A DNA stretch of 64,000 nt from NCBI RefSeq assembly GCF_002005405.1, contig NZ_CP019728.1, positions 248,001-312,000 on the forward strand, read 5' to 3'. The notes under the pieces were generated by a model that saw nothing but the letters and a program-made list of their open reading frames with translations, had not been told where the DNA came from and searched no databases. Within the stretch, counting starts at the first letter, position 1; every line of letters starts with the position of its first letter. Both the position numbers and the translations under genes were made by a program. Positions 45,265-52,080 of this stretch are shown here, in pieces. This DNA comes from Jeotgalibaca dankookensis. Lineage in GTDB: Bacteria; Bacillota; Bacilli; Lactobacillales; Aerococcaceae.

Positions 45265-45471
45265 TTAAGCTTGGACAAGACGATATTTTTCAACGACTAG
45301 TGCATGAGAAGCAGGGTAGGTGACTAAACCTGCTACGGCTTGTTGAAAGGCGCCGATTGTTTCAGGACTTGCATCTGCTTTTAAGTTGGGAAAGTTCTGC
45401 TTCACTTCTTTTTCATTTTCGAAATCATTAAAGTACAACTCCACGCTTGCTTCTTGCCATTCCTTGTTCAT
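45265..45471 (-). CDS. DUF1659 family small protein
   Basis: 68 aa, resembling DUF1659: a strand VELYFNDF, then FPNLKADASPETIGAFQQAVAGL and a YPASHALVVEKY end. Function unknown. AGGAGG precedes it. DUF1659 and DUF2922 genes occur as neighbours in other Firmicutes, as here. Confidence 0.72.
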   Translation of the reverse strand: MNKEWQEASVELYFNDFENEKEVKQNFPNLKADASPETIGAFQQAVAGLVTYPASHALVVEKYRLVQA

Positions 45472-45538
45472 TTTAATTCCTCCTAAAAGTTAGTTTGTAG
45501 CGGCTACACTTATAACAACGAATTGACTCTCAAAAGTG

Positions 45539-46042
45539 TTACCCTTTTTTCAAAAATTGTGCTTTTTCTTGGAGGCCTTGTCGCCAAAGGTGAATGGTTT
45601 TACGAGAAACACCATGTTTTTTTGCTATGTCAGTCATAGTTAAATTTAAATAAAAACGGTCATAAAGAAAGCGTTGTTCCTTTATGGTTAGTTGGTCCAT
45701 TAACTGATGATAATTTTCTATGAAGGCAATCTCATCTTCAAAGCCTGTTTCAACGGCTACGACAATGTCGTCACTTTGCTCCTCATGATCTCCTAAATGG
45801 CGATCTCGTCGTTTTTGATCTAAAAAAGCCCAACGAATAGATTGACTGGCATAATTAACAAAACGATACCGATTTTCTTCCAGAAGCGCATCACAACTAC
45901 ATGTTTTATAAGTTTCAAATAGTTTAATACAAGCTAATTGAAAATAATCATCATAATCTTGGGAACCAGGGTAGATATGCATTTTCTTTAATTCTGAATA
46001 AATAACACCTTGATATTGGTCTAGTAAAGCAGTAAGGGTCAT
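45539..46042 (-). CDS. Alternative sigma factor, ComX/SigH-like
   Basis: 167 aa. An N-terminal region-2-like part (DYDDYFQLACIKLFETYKTC, YASQSIRWAFLDQKRRDR, the core-binding and DNA-melting pattern) leads to an acidic linker and a region-4 HTH (LTMTDIAKKHGVSRKTIHLWRQGL). Size and layout fit the small sigma factors called ComX or SigH in Lactobacillales, which drive late competence genes. It leads the operon DUF1659-DUF2922-lysin, transcribed away from a ComK-like gene. A perfect 14-base palindrome lies upstream of its start. Confidence 0.78.
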   Translation of the reverse strand: MTLTALLDQYQGVIYSELKKMHIYPGSQDYDDYFQLACIKLFETYKTCSCDALLEENRYRFVNYASQSIRWAFLDQKRRDRHLGDHEEQSDDIVVAVETGFEDEIAFIENYHQLMDQLTIKEQRFLYDRFYLNLTMTDIAKKHGVSRKTIHLWRQGLQEKAQFLKKG

Positions 46043-46077
46043 AAGCTATTTTCCTCTCGCATTAAAAGTATGAACTT

Positions 46078-46091
46078 ACTGAGGCCTCAGT
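46078..46091. promoter_or_regulatory. 14-base perfect palindrome upstream of the sigma factor gene
   Basis: ACTGAGGCCTCAGT, centred about 42 bases upstream of the sigma start and 50 bases before a small ORF in the other direction. It is a candidate operator for a dimeric regulator. No known box is recognised. Confidence 0.45.
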
Positions 46092-46134
46092 GGTGTTCGC
46101 CATAACTATAAAGATTGCTAGGAGAGAAAAACAA

Positions 46135-46236
46135 ATGGCAAAAAAACCGCTTGAAATGGCTAAAAAGGAACGATTCGATCGATTTGGAAAGCGCTTGTAT
46201 TTTTTTGTAAAAGTAAAAAAGAAAACGTTGTCATAA
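46135..46236 (+). CDS. Possible 33-aa basic peptide
   Basis: ATG 46135 with AGGAGAG at 8-base spacing and a stop at 46234. The product MAKKPLEMAKKERFDRFGK... is strongly basic and too short to classify. It lies between the divergent sigma-factor and ComK-like genes, and the -35 of the latter overlaps its last codons. It could be a real regulator or a chance ORF. Confidence 0.4.
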   Translation: MAKKPLEMAKKERFDRFGKRLYFFVKVKKKTLS

Positions 46237-46256
46237 CGGAAATAACTGGATATAAT
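46228..46256 (+). promoter_or_regulatory. Strong sigma-A type promoter of the ComK-like gene
   Basis: TTGTCA (46228-46233), exactly 17 bases, TATAAT (46251-46256): one mismatch from the consensus. The distance to the ATG is about 30 bases, with AAAGGAGG between. Confidence 0.75.
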
Positions 46257-46285
46257 ATTGTTAAAACACTAAAAGGAGGTCATTT

Positions 46286-47176
46286 ATGGAGGGAAATTAC
46301 GAATTTCATAAATTCTTCGGTCATCAACCGCCAGATATTATTAGTACCTATCAAAGCCCATATTATTCACACCACTTTATTTACGAAGAAGCGGGGAAAG
46401 AGGGTTATCAATCGCACCCTAAGCCCTTTCGAGTCGAGAATAAGCTGGATTTAAAAGCATATATTCAAGATAGTCAATCTACTACTGATGGACCGCTTGA
46501 TTTTGAACAAATTATTTGTGTCATCAATCCTGAAGAGTTTGATCCAAATTCTGATAAGGAGACACTTATTTTTTATGAAGATGGGTGTATGATTCGCACG
46601 AATGAACCATCTGGTGAATTTATGAATCGTTTGTTTAAACATTCTGGAATAAGTTATGATCAAATGCGTGAATTGATGCGTTTAATCAATAGTGGTCAGC
46701 CGGTCCACTCGTGTCCTTATGTAAAAGGGCAGCTAGCCTTTATGCCAACTTATGGGCCTAGTAAACAAAATGTTTCCTGGATTAGTTTAGCCCATGCTAT
46801 AGATTGTCGAAAAATCAGTAAAGATGGCCAACAGACACGTATTGAATTTTTCAATCGGCACTATTTTGATTTCCCGATTCCAACCAAAATACTTGACCAC
46901 CGAATCGATGTAGCCGCTAAATTATATGCTTTTCAACATCGGCGTTTCCTAGAATCAGCGCACGATTTCGGGATATCGCTCATTCAAGGAGAAAAGCGTT
47001 TGACACAAAATATTCTGCATCGGCGTATGGAGAAATTATCAGCACTCCCACAGATTAACAGCTTAGATTTAGTTGAACAAATGATGGGTATTACTTATCG
47101 TGAATGGAAGAAAGACAAAGGAAACCTGAAGAAGAGCCCTTATCTAGAAGAGTTAGATGAACTTTTCTTATCTTAA
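46286..47176 (+). CDS. ComK-family competence transcription factor (distant)
   Basis: 296 aa, longer than Bacillus ComK (about 190 aa). Residues about 90-195 line up with ComK without large gaps: a GCMIRTNEPSGEFMNRLFKHSG start, a VHSCPYVKGQLAFMPTYGPSK core and NVSWISLAHAIDCRKI, where ComK reads like LGLYWFPSKSPYREDCVWFALNHI. The N-terminal 90 and C-terminal 80 residues have no match I know. ComK binds DNA to switch on uptake genes in Bacillus; this assignment is by eye. It faces the sigma-factor operon, which supports a competence role. Confidence 0.68.
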   Translation: MEGNYEFHKFFGHQPPDIISTYQSPYYSHHFIYEEAGKEGYQSHPKPFRVENKLDLKAYIQDSQSTTDGPLDFEQIICVINPEEFDPNSDKETLIFYEDGCMIRTNEPSGEFMNRLFKHSGISYDQMRELMRLINSGQPVHSCPYVKGQLAFMPTYGPSKQNVSWISLAHAIDCRKISKDGQQTRIEFFNRHYFDFPIPTKILDHRIDVAAKLYAFQHRRFLESAHDFGISLIQGEKRLTQNILHRRMEKLSALPQINSLDLVEQMMGITYREWKKDKGNLKKSPYLEELDELFLS

Positions 47177-47250
47177 AGGGTTATTTCTTGTTAAAAAGCT
47201 GTTACTAACCTAAAATGAGTATAGAAATAAGTTCAGGAGAGGTGACGGTT

Positions 47251-47913
47251 ATGAATAGACGAATAGAAGGTACCTTTAAAGATTATAATAATTTAGTTAA
47301 TAATATTGAGGATTTAAAAGCAGAAGGCTATCAAGCATCTCAATTATTAGTCATTACAAGAAGCAACTTGGAGGCTAGTTTAACGGAAAAAACAGATGTC
47401 CGTGTGGTGATTACGAGTGACGAATCGCTTTGGGACAAAATTGTCTCCTTTTTCACCGTTAATCTAGATGATAATGAAGAAGCAGAAACAGTTGATGAAG
47501 AGGAAGTATTTGAAGATTATGGCATCGACGAAGATACTTACGAACGTTTTGTGCAAGCTTTAGATGATGACGAATATTTACTTCTTCTAGACACAGCACC
47601 ACCTGCAGACACGACCCAGCATGCTGACTTTATGGTGCGGGATGGGATTATTAAAGAAGAAAATGAAAATCCTAAAAAAGTTGAGCCGGATTGGACCGAT
47701 TCAGATGACAATCCAGGTGACTTATCCGCACATTCTTTAGTAGCAGAAGCTGCTGGTGGAAAAAAGATTGATTCCGCTAGAGAGGAAAAAAATGAAGACC
47801 TCCATCCTGAAACAGAAGTCGTGATGGATGAAATACAACATGACGAAATCGAGTATCCAGATGTGGATAAAGTTTCTAAAGATCCTTTTGGTGGCGAAAC
47901 TAAAAATCAGTAA
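47251..47913 (+). CDS. General stress protein 17M-like (YflT domain) protein
   Basis: 220 aa from ATG 47251 (GGAGAGGTG upstream), preferred over the ATG at 47215. The N-terminal 100 residues match the YflT / heat-induced stress domain: a start like RRIEGTFKDYNNLVNNIEDLKAEGY, LLVITRSN, and a VRVVITSDESLWDKIVSFF helix. The C-terminus is a long acidic tail (Asp/Glu runs), probably disordered. Regulation and exact function are unknown. Closed by a terminator. Confidence 0.8.
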   Translation: MNRRIEGTFKDYNNLVNNIEDLKAEGYQASQLLVITRSNLEASLTEKTDVRVVITSDESLWDKIVSFFTVNLDDNEEAETVDEEEVFEDYGIDEDTYERFVQALDDDEYLLLLDTAPPADTTQHADFMVRDGIIKEENENPKKVEPDWTDSDDNPGDLSAHSLVAEAAGGKKIDSAREEKNEDLHPETEVVMDEIQHDEIEYPDVDKVSKDPFGGETKNQ

Positions 47914-47920
47914 AAAAATC

Positions 47921-47948
47921 GGAAATCCGTTATCGGGTTTCCTTTTTT
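47921..47948 (+). terminator. Rho-independent terminator after the YflT-like gene
   Basis: GGAAATCCG and CGGGTTTCC (one T-G pair) with a 4-base loop and a T-run. Confidence 0.8.
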
Positions 47949-47956
47949 GGTATAAT
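47948..47956 (+). promoter_or_regulatory. Extended -10 promoter for recX
   Basis: TGG TATAAT, touching the terminator T-run and about 24 bases upstream of the recX start. Confidence 0.65.
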
Positions 47957-47979
47957 AGAACCCGTGAGGAGAGTCGGTA

Positions 47980-48783
47980 ATGGAAATTACAAAAATTACA
48001 GCCCAAAAAAAGCGTAAAGACCGCTTTAATATTTTCGTTGATGGTGAATATGCCTTTCCTGTTTCTGAAGCTGTTTTAATTAAGCTTGGCTTATTTAAAG
48101 GGCTAGAGTTAACGCCAGAACGTCGCGAAGAAATTGAAAAAGAAAACAATGCCTATATGGCTTATACCGTTGCCGTAGATTATTTATCTTATGGTTTACG
48201 AAGTGAAAAGGAAGTCCGCGATAAATTGTGGGATATTGAAATTTCCCCTGCTTATATCGAACCAACCATTCAGCGTTTACGTGATCAGAAATATTTAGAT
48301 GATCGTATTTATGGTGAAAGTTATACGCGAACCGCAGCGAATATTAATCGTAAAGGACCAGGCGTTATTGCTCAAGAGCTTAAGCGTAAAGGATTGGATG
48401 AGGAAACGATTATTCTATCTCTGGAACAATATCCAGAAGAGACCCAGTTTGAAAATGCCGTTTTTCTAGCCGAAAAAACCTTGCGTAAGCAGAGTCGTCG
48501 TTCTTCGCGCGAGTCTGGACAAAAGGTCCGTTTGTTCTTGCAACAAAAAGGTTTTGACCGCGATTTAATTAATCGTGTTTTTGAAGATTTAGATACTGAA
48601 AAGAGCGAAGAAGACGAGATGGATGCTTTACGCTCAGAAGGTGACAAAATTTGGCGACGTCATGCGCGTAAAGCAGAAGGGCGTGCCTTGCATCAAAAGG
48701 TAAAGGCAAGTCTTTTTCAAAAAGGTTTCCCTGGAGAATTAATAAATGCTTATGTAGAGGAAAAGATAACTAATGACGAATAA
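47980..48783 (+). CDS. recX: RecX, modulator of RecA
   Basis: 267 aa, the long Lactobacillales form of RecX. It starts KITAQKKRKDRFNIFVDGEYAF, then AVDYLSYGLRSEKEVRDKLW and repeated three-helix units (YLDDRIYGESYTRTAANINRKGPGVIAQELKRKG). It binds and inhibits RecA filaments in recombination and SOS repair. AGGAG lies 13 bases upstream of the ATG. The mutY start overlaps its last 11 bases, so the two DNA-maintenance genes are coupled. Confidence 0.93.
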   Translation: MEITKITAQKKRKDRFNIFVDGEYAFPVSEAVLIKLGLFKGLELTPERREEIEKENNAYMAYTVAVDYLSYGLRSEKEVRDKLWDIEISPAYIEPTIQRLRDQKYLDDRIYGESYTRTAANINRKGPGVIAQELKRKGLDEETIILSLEQYPEETQFENAVFLAEKTLRKQSRRSSRESGQKVRLFLQQKGFDRDLINRVFEDLDTEKSEEDEMDALRSEGDKIWRRHARKAEGRALHQKVKASLFQKGFPGELINAYVEEKITNDE

Positions 48784-49846
48784 AGAACACTTGTTAGAAA
48801 AATATGGGATTGAAATGTGGTCAGATGAAAAAATTATCGCCTTTCGTAAAGCCCTCTTGGATTGGTATGATCAAGAAGGACGTGACCATCTGCCATGGCG
48901 ACTCAATAAAGACCCGTATCGGATTTGGGTGTCTGAAATTATGTTACAGCAAACGCAAGTTAAAACGGTCATTCCTTATTTTTTAAGGTTTGTCTCGCTC
49001 TTTCCATCGGTACAAGCATTAGCTGAAGCAGATGAGGAAGTATTGTTAAAGGCATGGGAAGGGTTGGGGTACTACTCGCGTGTCCGGAATATGCAGGTAG
49101 CTGCGCAACAAATTATGACTGAGTATAATGGCGTTTTTCCAGATAAACCGGAGGACATCATCCAGTTAAAAGGTATTGGTCCTTATACCTCAGGCGCAAT
49201 TGCATCGATGGCTTTTGGCTTACCTGAACCTGCGGTAGATGGGAACGTTATGCGCGTTTTCAGTCGCCTGTTTGAAATAGGCGAAGACATCGCTAAACCG
49301 GCTACGCGAAAACTATTTGAACTTCTGGTCCGGATTGTTATTGATCCTGACCGTCCTGGTGATTTCAACCAAGCTATTATGGATTTGGGAACGGATATTT
49401 GTGGCCCCGTTAACCCACGACCTGAGGAGAGCCCCATTCGTGAATTTAACGCTGCTTATAAAAATGGGACCATGGCGCTTTACCCTTTTAAAAGTAAAGC
49501 TAAGAAGCCAGTTCCCATCGATTTGCATGGTCTGGTCGTTCGTCAAGGTGATGCTTATTTAATGGAGAAACGCCCGACTGGTGGGTTACTGGGTGACTTT
49601 TGGACTTTTCCTTTAGTCGATACGGTAACAGAAGAAAATAAAATTGGTTCTTTTAAGCATGTTTTTAGTCATCGTAGATGGCAAGTAACGGTGCACTTAC
49701 TAGAAGACGAAACAAATTTTACACCAGAAGAAAATATGAAATGGGTTTTAGAAGAAGAGTTTGCGGACTATGCGTTTGCGGTGCCGCAACAAAAAATGTG
49801 GGAAATTGTGCGCAAATACGATGAGAAAAAATATAAAAGCCTTTGA
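48773..49846 (+). CDS. mutY: A/G-specific adenine glycosylase lacking the Fe-S cluster
   Basis: 357 aa. The HhH-GPD core is complete: LPWRLNKDPYRIWVSEIMLQQTQV (catalytic Glu in SEIMLQQT), LKGIGPYTSGAIASMAFG, and AVDGNVMRVFSR with the catalytic Asp. The usual C-x6-C-x2-C-x5-C cluster after the glycosylase core is absent. Here it reads DLGTDICGPVNPRPEESPI, with one Cys only. A C-terminal NUDIX-like domain (about 235-350) should recognise 8-oxoG. Cluster-less MutY proteins are known in some lactic acid bacteria. It removes adenine opposite 8-oxoguanine. The RBS GAGGAAAAG lies inside recX. Confidence 0.93.
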   Translation: MTNKEHLLEKYGIEMWSDEKIIAFRKALLDWYDQEGRDHLPWRLNKDPYRIWVSEIMLQQTQVKTVIPYFLRFVSLFPSVQALAEADEEVLLKAWEGLGYYSRVRNMQVAAQQIMTEYNGVFPDKPEDIIQLKGIGPYTSGAIASMAFGLPEPAVDGNVMRVFSRLFEIGEDIAKPATRKLFELLVRIVIDPDRPGDFNQAIMDLGTDICGPVNPRPEESPIREFNAAYKNGTMALYPFKSKAKKPVPIDLHGLVVRQGDAYLMEKRPTGGLLGDFWTFPLVDTVTEENKIGSFKHVFSHRRWQVTVHLLEDETNFTPEENMKWVLEEEFADYAFAVPQQKMWEIVRKYDEKKYKSL

Positions 49847-49852
49847 ATCTAT

Positions 49853-49880
49853 ATGACAAGAATTTTAATTATGTTATACT
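49853..49880 (+). promoter_or_regulatory. Promoter upstream of the DUF402 gene
   Basis: ATGACA (49853-49858), 16-base spacer, TATACT (49875-49880) with TGT before it (extended -10). A leader of about 65 bases follows, including a hairpin at about 49900-49925 (GGTC-AATAC / GTATT-GACC). Confidence 0.65.
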
Positions 49881-49952
49881 ATTTTTGTATTGAAATTTTG
49901 GTCGAATACGTCTGTATTTTGACCCACATAGATATAGAAAGTTGGGCCCGTG

Positions 49953-50498
49953 ATGCACCATCCAAAAGAAGGAGAATTCATCACTATTAAGAGTTATAAG
50001 CATGACGGCAGCCTGCATCGTACTTGGCGTGATACTATGGTATTAAAAACAAGCGATCAATCAATCATTGGATGTAATGATCATACACTCGTGACGGAGT
50101 CAGATGGCCGTCGATGGATGACACGTGAACCAGCCTTGCTCTATTATCATAAGCATTACTGGTTTAATATCGTAACGATGATTCGTCAAAAAGGTGTTTC
50201 TTATTACTGTAACCTCGCATCTCCATATGTGATAGACGATGAAGCTTTAAAATACATCGACTATGACTTGGATATCAAGGTTTTTCCAGATGGTGAAAAA
50301 CGCCTGTTGGATGTGGATGAGTATGAATTACACCGTGCTCGTATGAAATATCCAAAAGAGATTGACCACATTCTCAAAGAAAACGTTAAAATTTTGGTGG
50401 AGTGGATTAACGAAGAAAAAGGTCCCTTTTCAAAAGAATACGTTGACTTATGGTATGAAAGATATCGTCAGCTGTCGTATCAGAACCATAACAAGTGA
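49953..50498 (+). CDS. DUF402 (UPF0374) family protein, YgaC-like
   Basis: 181 aa. The family start [30 protein letters not shown] is unmistakable, followed by [22 protein letters not shown] and [23 protein letters not shown] with conserved acidic residues. Relatives have nucleoside di- or triphosphate phosphatase activity or bind RNA, but the biological role is unclear. The start is ATG 49953 (GTG three bases earlier is less likely); GGGCCC is a poor ribosome site, unusual for this region, so leader structure may matter. Ends before a terminator. Confidence 0.85.
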   Translation: MHHPKEGEFITIKSYKHDGSLHRTWRDTMVLKTSDQSIIGCNDHTLVTESDGRRWMTREPALLYYHKHYWFNIVTMIRQKGVSYYCNLASPYVIDDEALKYIDYDLDIKVFPDGEKRLLDVDEYELHRARMKYPKEIDHILKENVKILVEWINEEKGPFSKEYVDLWYERYRQLSYQNHNK

Positions 50499-50511
50499 TG
50501 AATACATAAAG

Positions 50512-50550
50512 AAACAACCTCTGTGCTTTTTGAAGAGGTTGTTTCTTTTT
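50512..50550 (+). terminator. Rho-independent terminator after the DUF402 gene
   Basis: AAACAACCTC and GAGGTTGTTT, a 10-base stem with a 13-base loop and TTTTT. Confidence 0.88.
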
Positions 50551-50635
50551 GTATTGTCAGAAATAACCGTGCAAAAGGGGAGAAGTTGTATTATTATAGG
50601 AAGGTAGTGATATTGTTAATTAGGAGCGAGATTAA

Positions 50636-51910
50636 TTGAAGAAAAAAGAAATAGCGATTGTAATCTTTCTTGGTATACTCACTCTGTTTGTGATTGTGGC
50701 AGGATTGCGTTACCGTGGGGAACAAAGACTAGCACTGGGTAAAAGCGATTATGAAGAAGTTAATCAAACCGAACTTTTTGAAGAACGTCAATTGAAACAA
50801 GAAAAGAAGAAACGTGCCAAATTTCTAGCCGCTTTTGATGATAAGCGTGAAGAAAATACCGTAGCTGACTTCTTGCAATATGTTAAATACGCAAAAGGCG
50901 ACACCAATGTGGCTTTTTATGGGCAGATTGAAGAAGATGCTAAGTGGGCAGTTGATAATATGACGCAACTAGCCAAAGAACGTGCCTTTACTGAAATGGA
51001 GACACATTATGTCAGTACTATAGATTCTGAGAACGAAAATAGTTCTGCAGTAGAAAGTTTGGTAGCTTTGAAACCGGACGTTGTTTTTTATCATACCAAG
51101 CTCGCAAATACTGATAATGAAATAGACGAAATTTTCGCTACCTATGCCAGTATGAAAGATTCCCTTCCTGAAGCTTTGATTGTTTTGGTAACACAAATAC
51201 CTGAACCTTCCGAAGCAGAAGAAGATGAATCGATCTATCAAGAAGGTATCAAGGAATTGATGGACTTAAGCTTGGAATACAAGATTCCAGTATTTAATGT
51301 TCATGACCAAATAATCGAACAGTTACAAGTTAAAAAAGCGGAAGTGTCCAGTCTTTACGACGAAAGTGGCATACTTAAACCAGAAACAGTGGAATTATTT
51401 AAAAATCTTATTCTTACGAATATTAAAGAGTTAAAAATCGATACACGAACTGCTTATATTTTAAACGGTGAACCCGCTGAAGTTGACATTGTCATTGAAG
51501 TTTATCCGGATGAAGTGGAAGTAGAGTCCGAAGTGCTACCCGAACCAGAATCAGAAAGCGAAGAAGTAATAGTTCCTGAAATGGAATATCTTCCTCCAGT
51601 AGAAGAACCGGCTTACCAAGAAGAGGAAAGCGTTGAAGTTGAAGAAGAGTGGATTGAACAACCGCAAGTTGAAACGTGGGAACCAGAGGTGTCAGATGAT
51701 TATGAAGAAGATACCTGGACACCACCGGCAAGCGTTCCAGCACCACAACCACAACCAGAATCCAAGCCAGATCCAAAACCTGAACCTGAACCAGTTAAGC
51801 CAGTACCACCAGTTCAACCAAGTAATCCAGTCGTACCGGAAGAGCCGGTGGAACCTACAAATCCGGTTCCGCCACCACCACCACTGGAGCCTGATTGGGA
51901 ATCATATTAG
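50636..51910 (+). CDS. Membrane-anchored SGNH-like protein with degenerate active site and Pro-rich tail
   Basis: 424 aa, TTG start with AGGAG 9 bases upstream. One N-terminal TM (about 5-25) and a helical Lys/Glu stretch lead to an SGNH/GDSL-like domain (about 85-275), then an acidic, Pro/Glu-rich tail of about 130 residues (PEPESESEE..., PAPQPQPESKP...) that could cross the wall. The usual GDS catalytic motif is replaced by AFYGQIEED, and the DxxH block by DESGILKP, so Ser and His appear lost. I infer a binding or structural role rather than hydrolysis. Closed by a terminator. Confidence 0.65.
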   Translation: MKKKEIAIVIFLGILTLFVIVAGLRYRGEQRLALGKSDYEEVNQTELFEERQLKQEKKKRAKFLAAFDDKREENTVADFLQYVKYAKGDTNVAFYGQIEEDAKWAVDNMTQLAKERAFTEMETHYVSTIDSENENSSAVESLVALKPDVVFYHTKLANTDNEIDEIFATYASMKDSLPEALIVLVTQIPEPSEAEEDESIYQEGIKELMDLSLEYKIPVFNVHDQIIEQLQVKKAEVSSLYDESGILKPETVELFKNLILTNIKELKIDTRTAYILNGEPAEVDIVIEVYPDEVEVESEVLPEPESESEEVIVPEMEYLPPVEEPAYQEEESVEVEEEWIEQPQVETWEPEVSDDYEEDTWTPPASVPAPQPQPESKPDPKPEPEPVKPVPPVQPSNPVVPEEPVEPTNPVPPPPPLEPDWESY

Positions 51911-51925
51911 TTATACGAAAACGAT

Positions 51926-51966
51926 AAAAGTACGAGAATCTGGTTTCTGATTCTCGTGCTTTTTTA
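51926..51966 (+). terminator. Rho-independent terminator
   Basis: AAAAGTACGAGAATC pairs with GATTCTCGTGCTTTT (one T-G) and is followed by a T-run. Confidence 0.88.
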
Positions 51967-51997
51967 AATTTATTCAATTGAGTCAAAACTATATAAT

Positions 51998-52011
51998 TGT
52001 AAGCGTTTTTA
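51998..52011. promoter_or_regulatory. cre-like CcpA site near the pullulanase promoter
   Basis: TGTAAGCGTTTTTA fits the consensus TGWNANCGNTNWCA with one mismatch (T for C at position 13). It lies between two TATAAT boxes (51992-51997 and 52015-52020), so CcpA binding would block either. Confidence 0.6.
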
Positions 52012-52080
52012 AAGTATAATGTAATTGTAAATAAAGTTTTAGGAAAAGATATATAAAAAAACAAAAAAGGATGAATCCCT

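Noticed and set aside
44305-46042. Prophage remnant (lysin plus small genes)
   Set aside because: There are no phage structural, integrase or holin genes nearby; the lysin is in an operon led by a sigma factor.
51492-51950. Open frames on both strands over the Pro-rich tail of the SGNH-like gene
   Set aside because: Repetitive CCA/GAA codons keep other frames open; no start signals, and the main frame fits one continuous protein.
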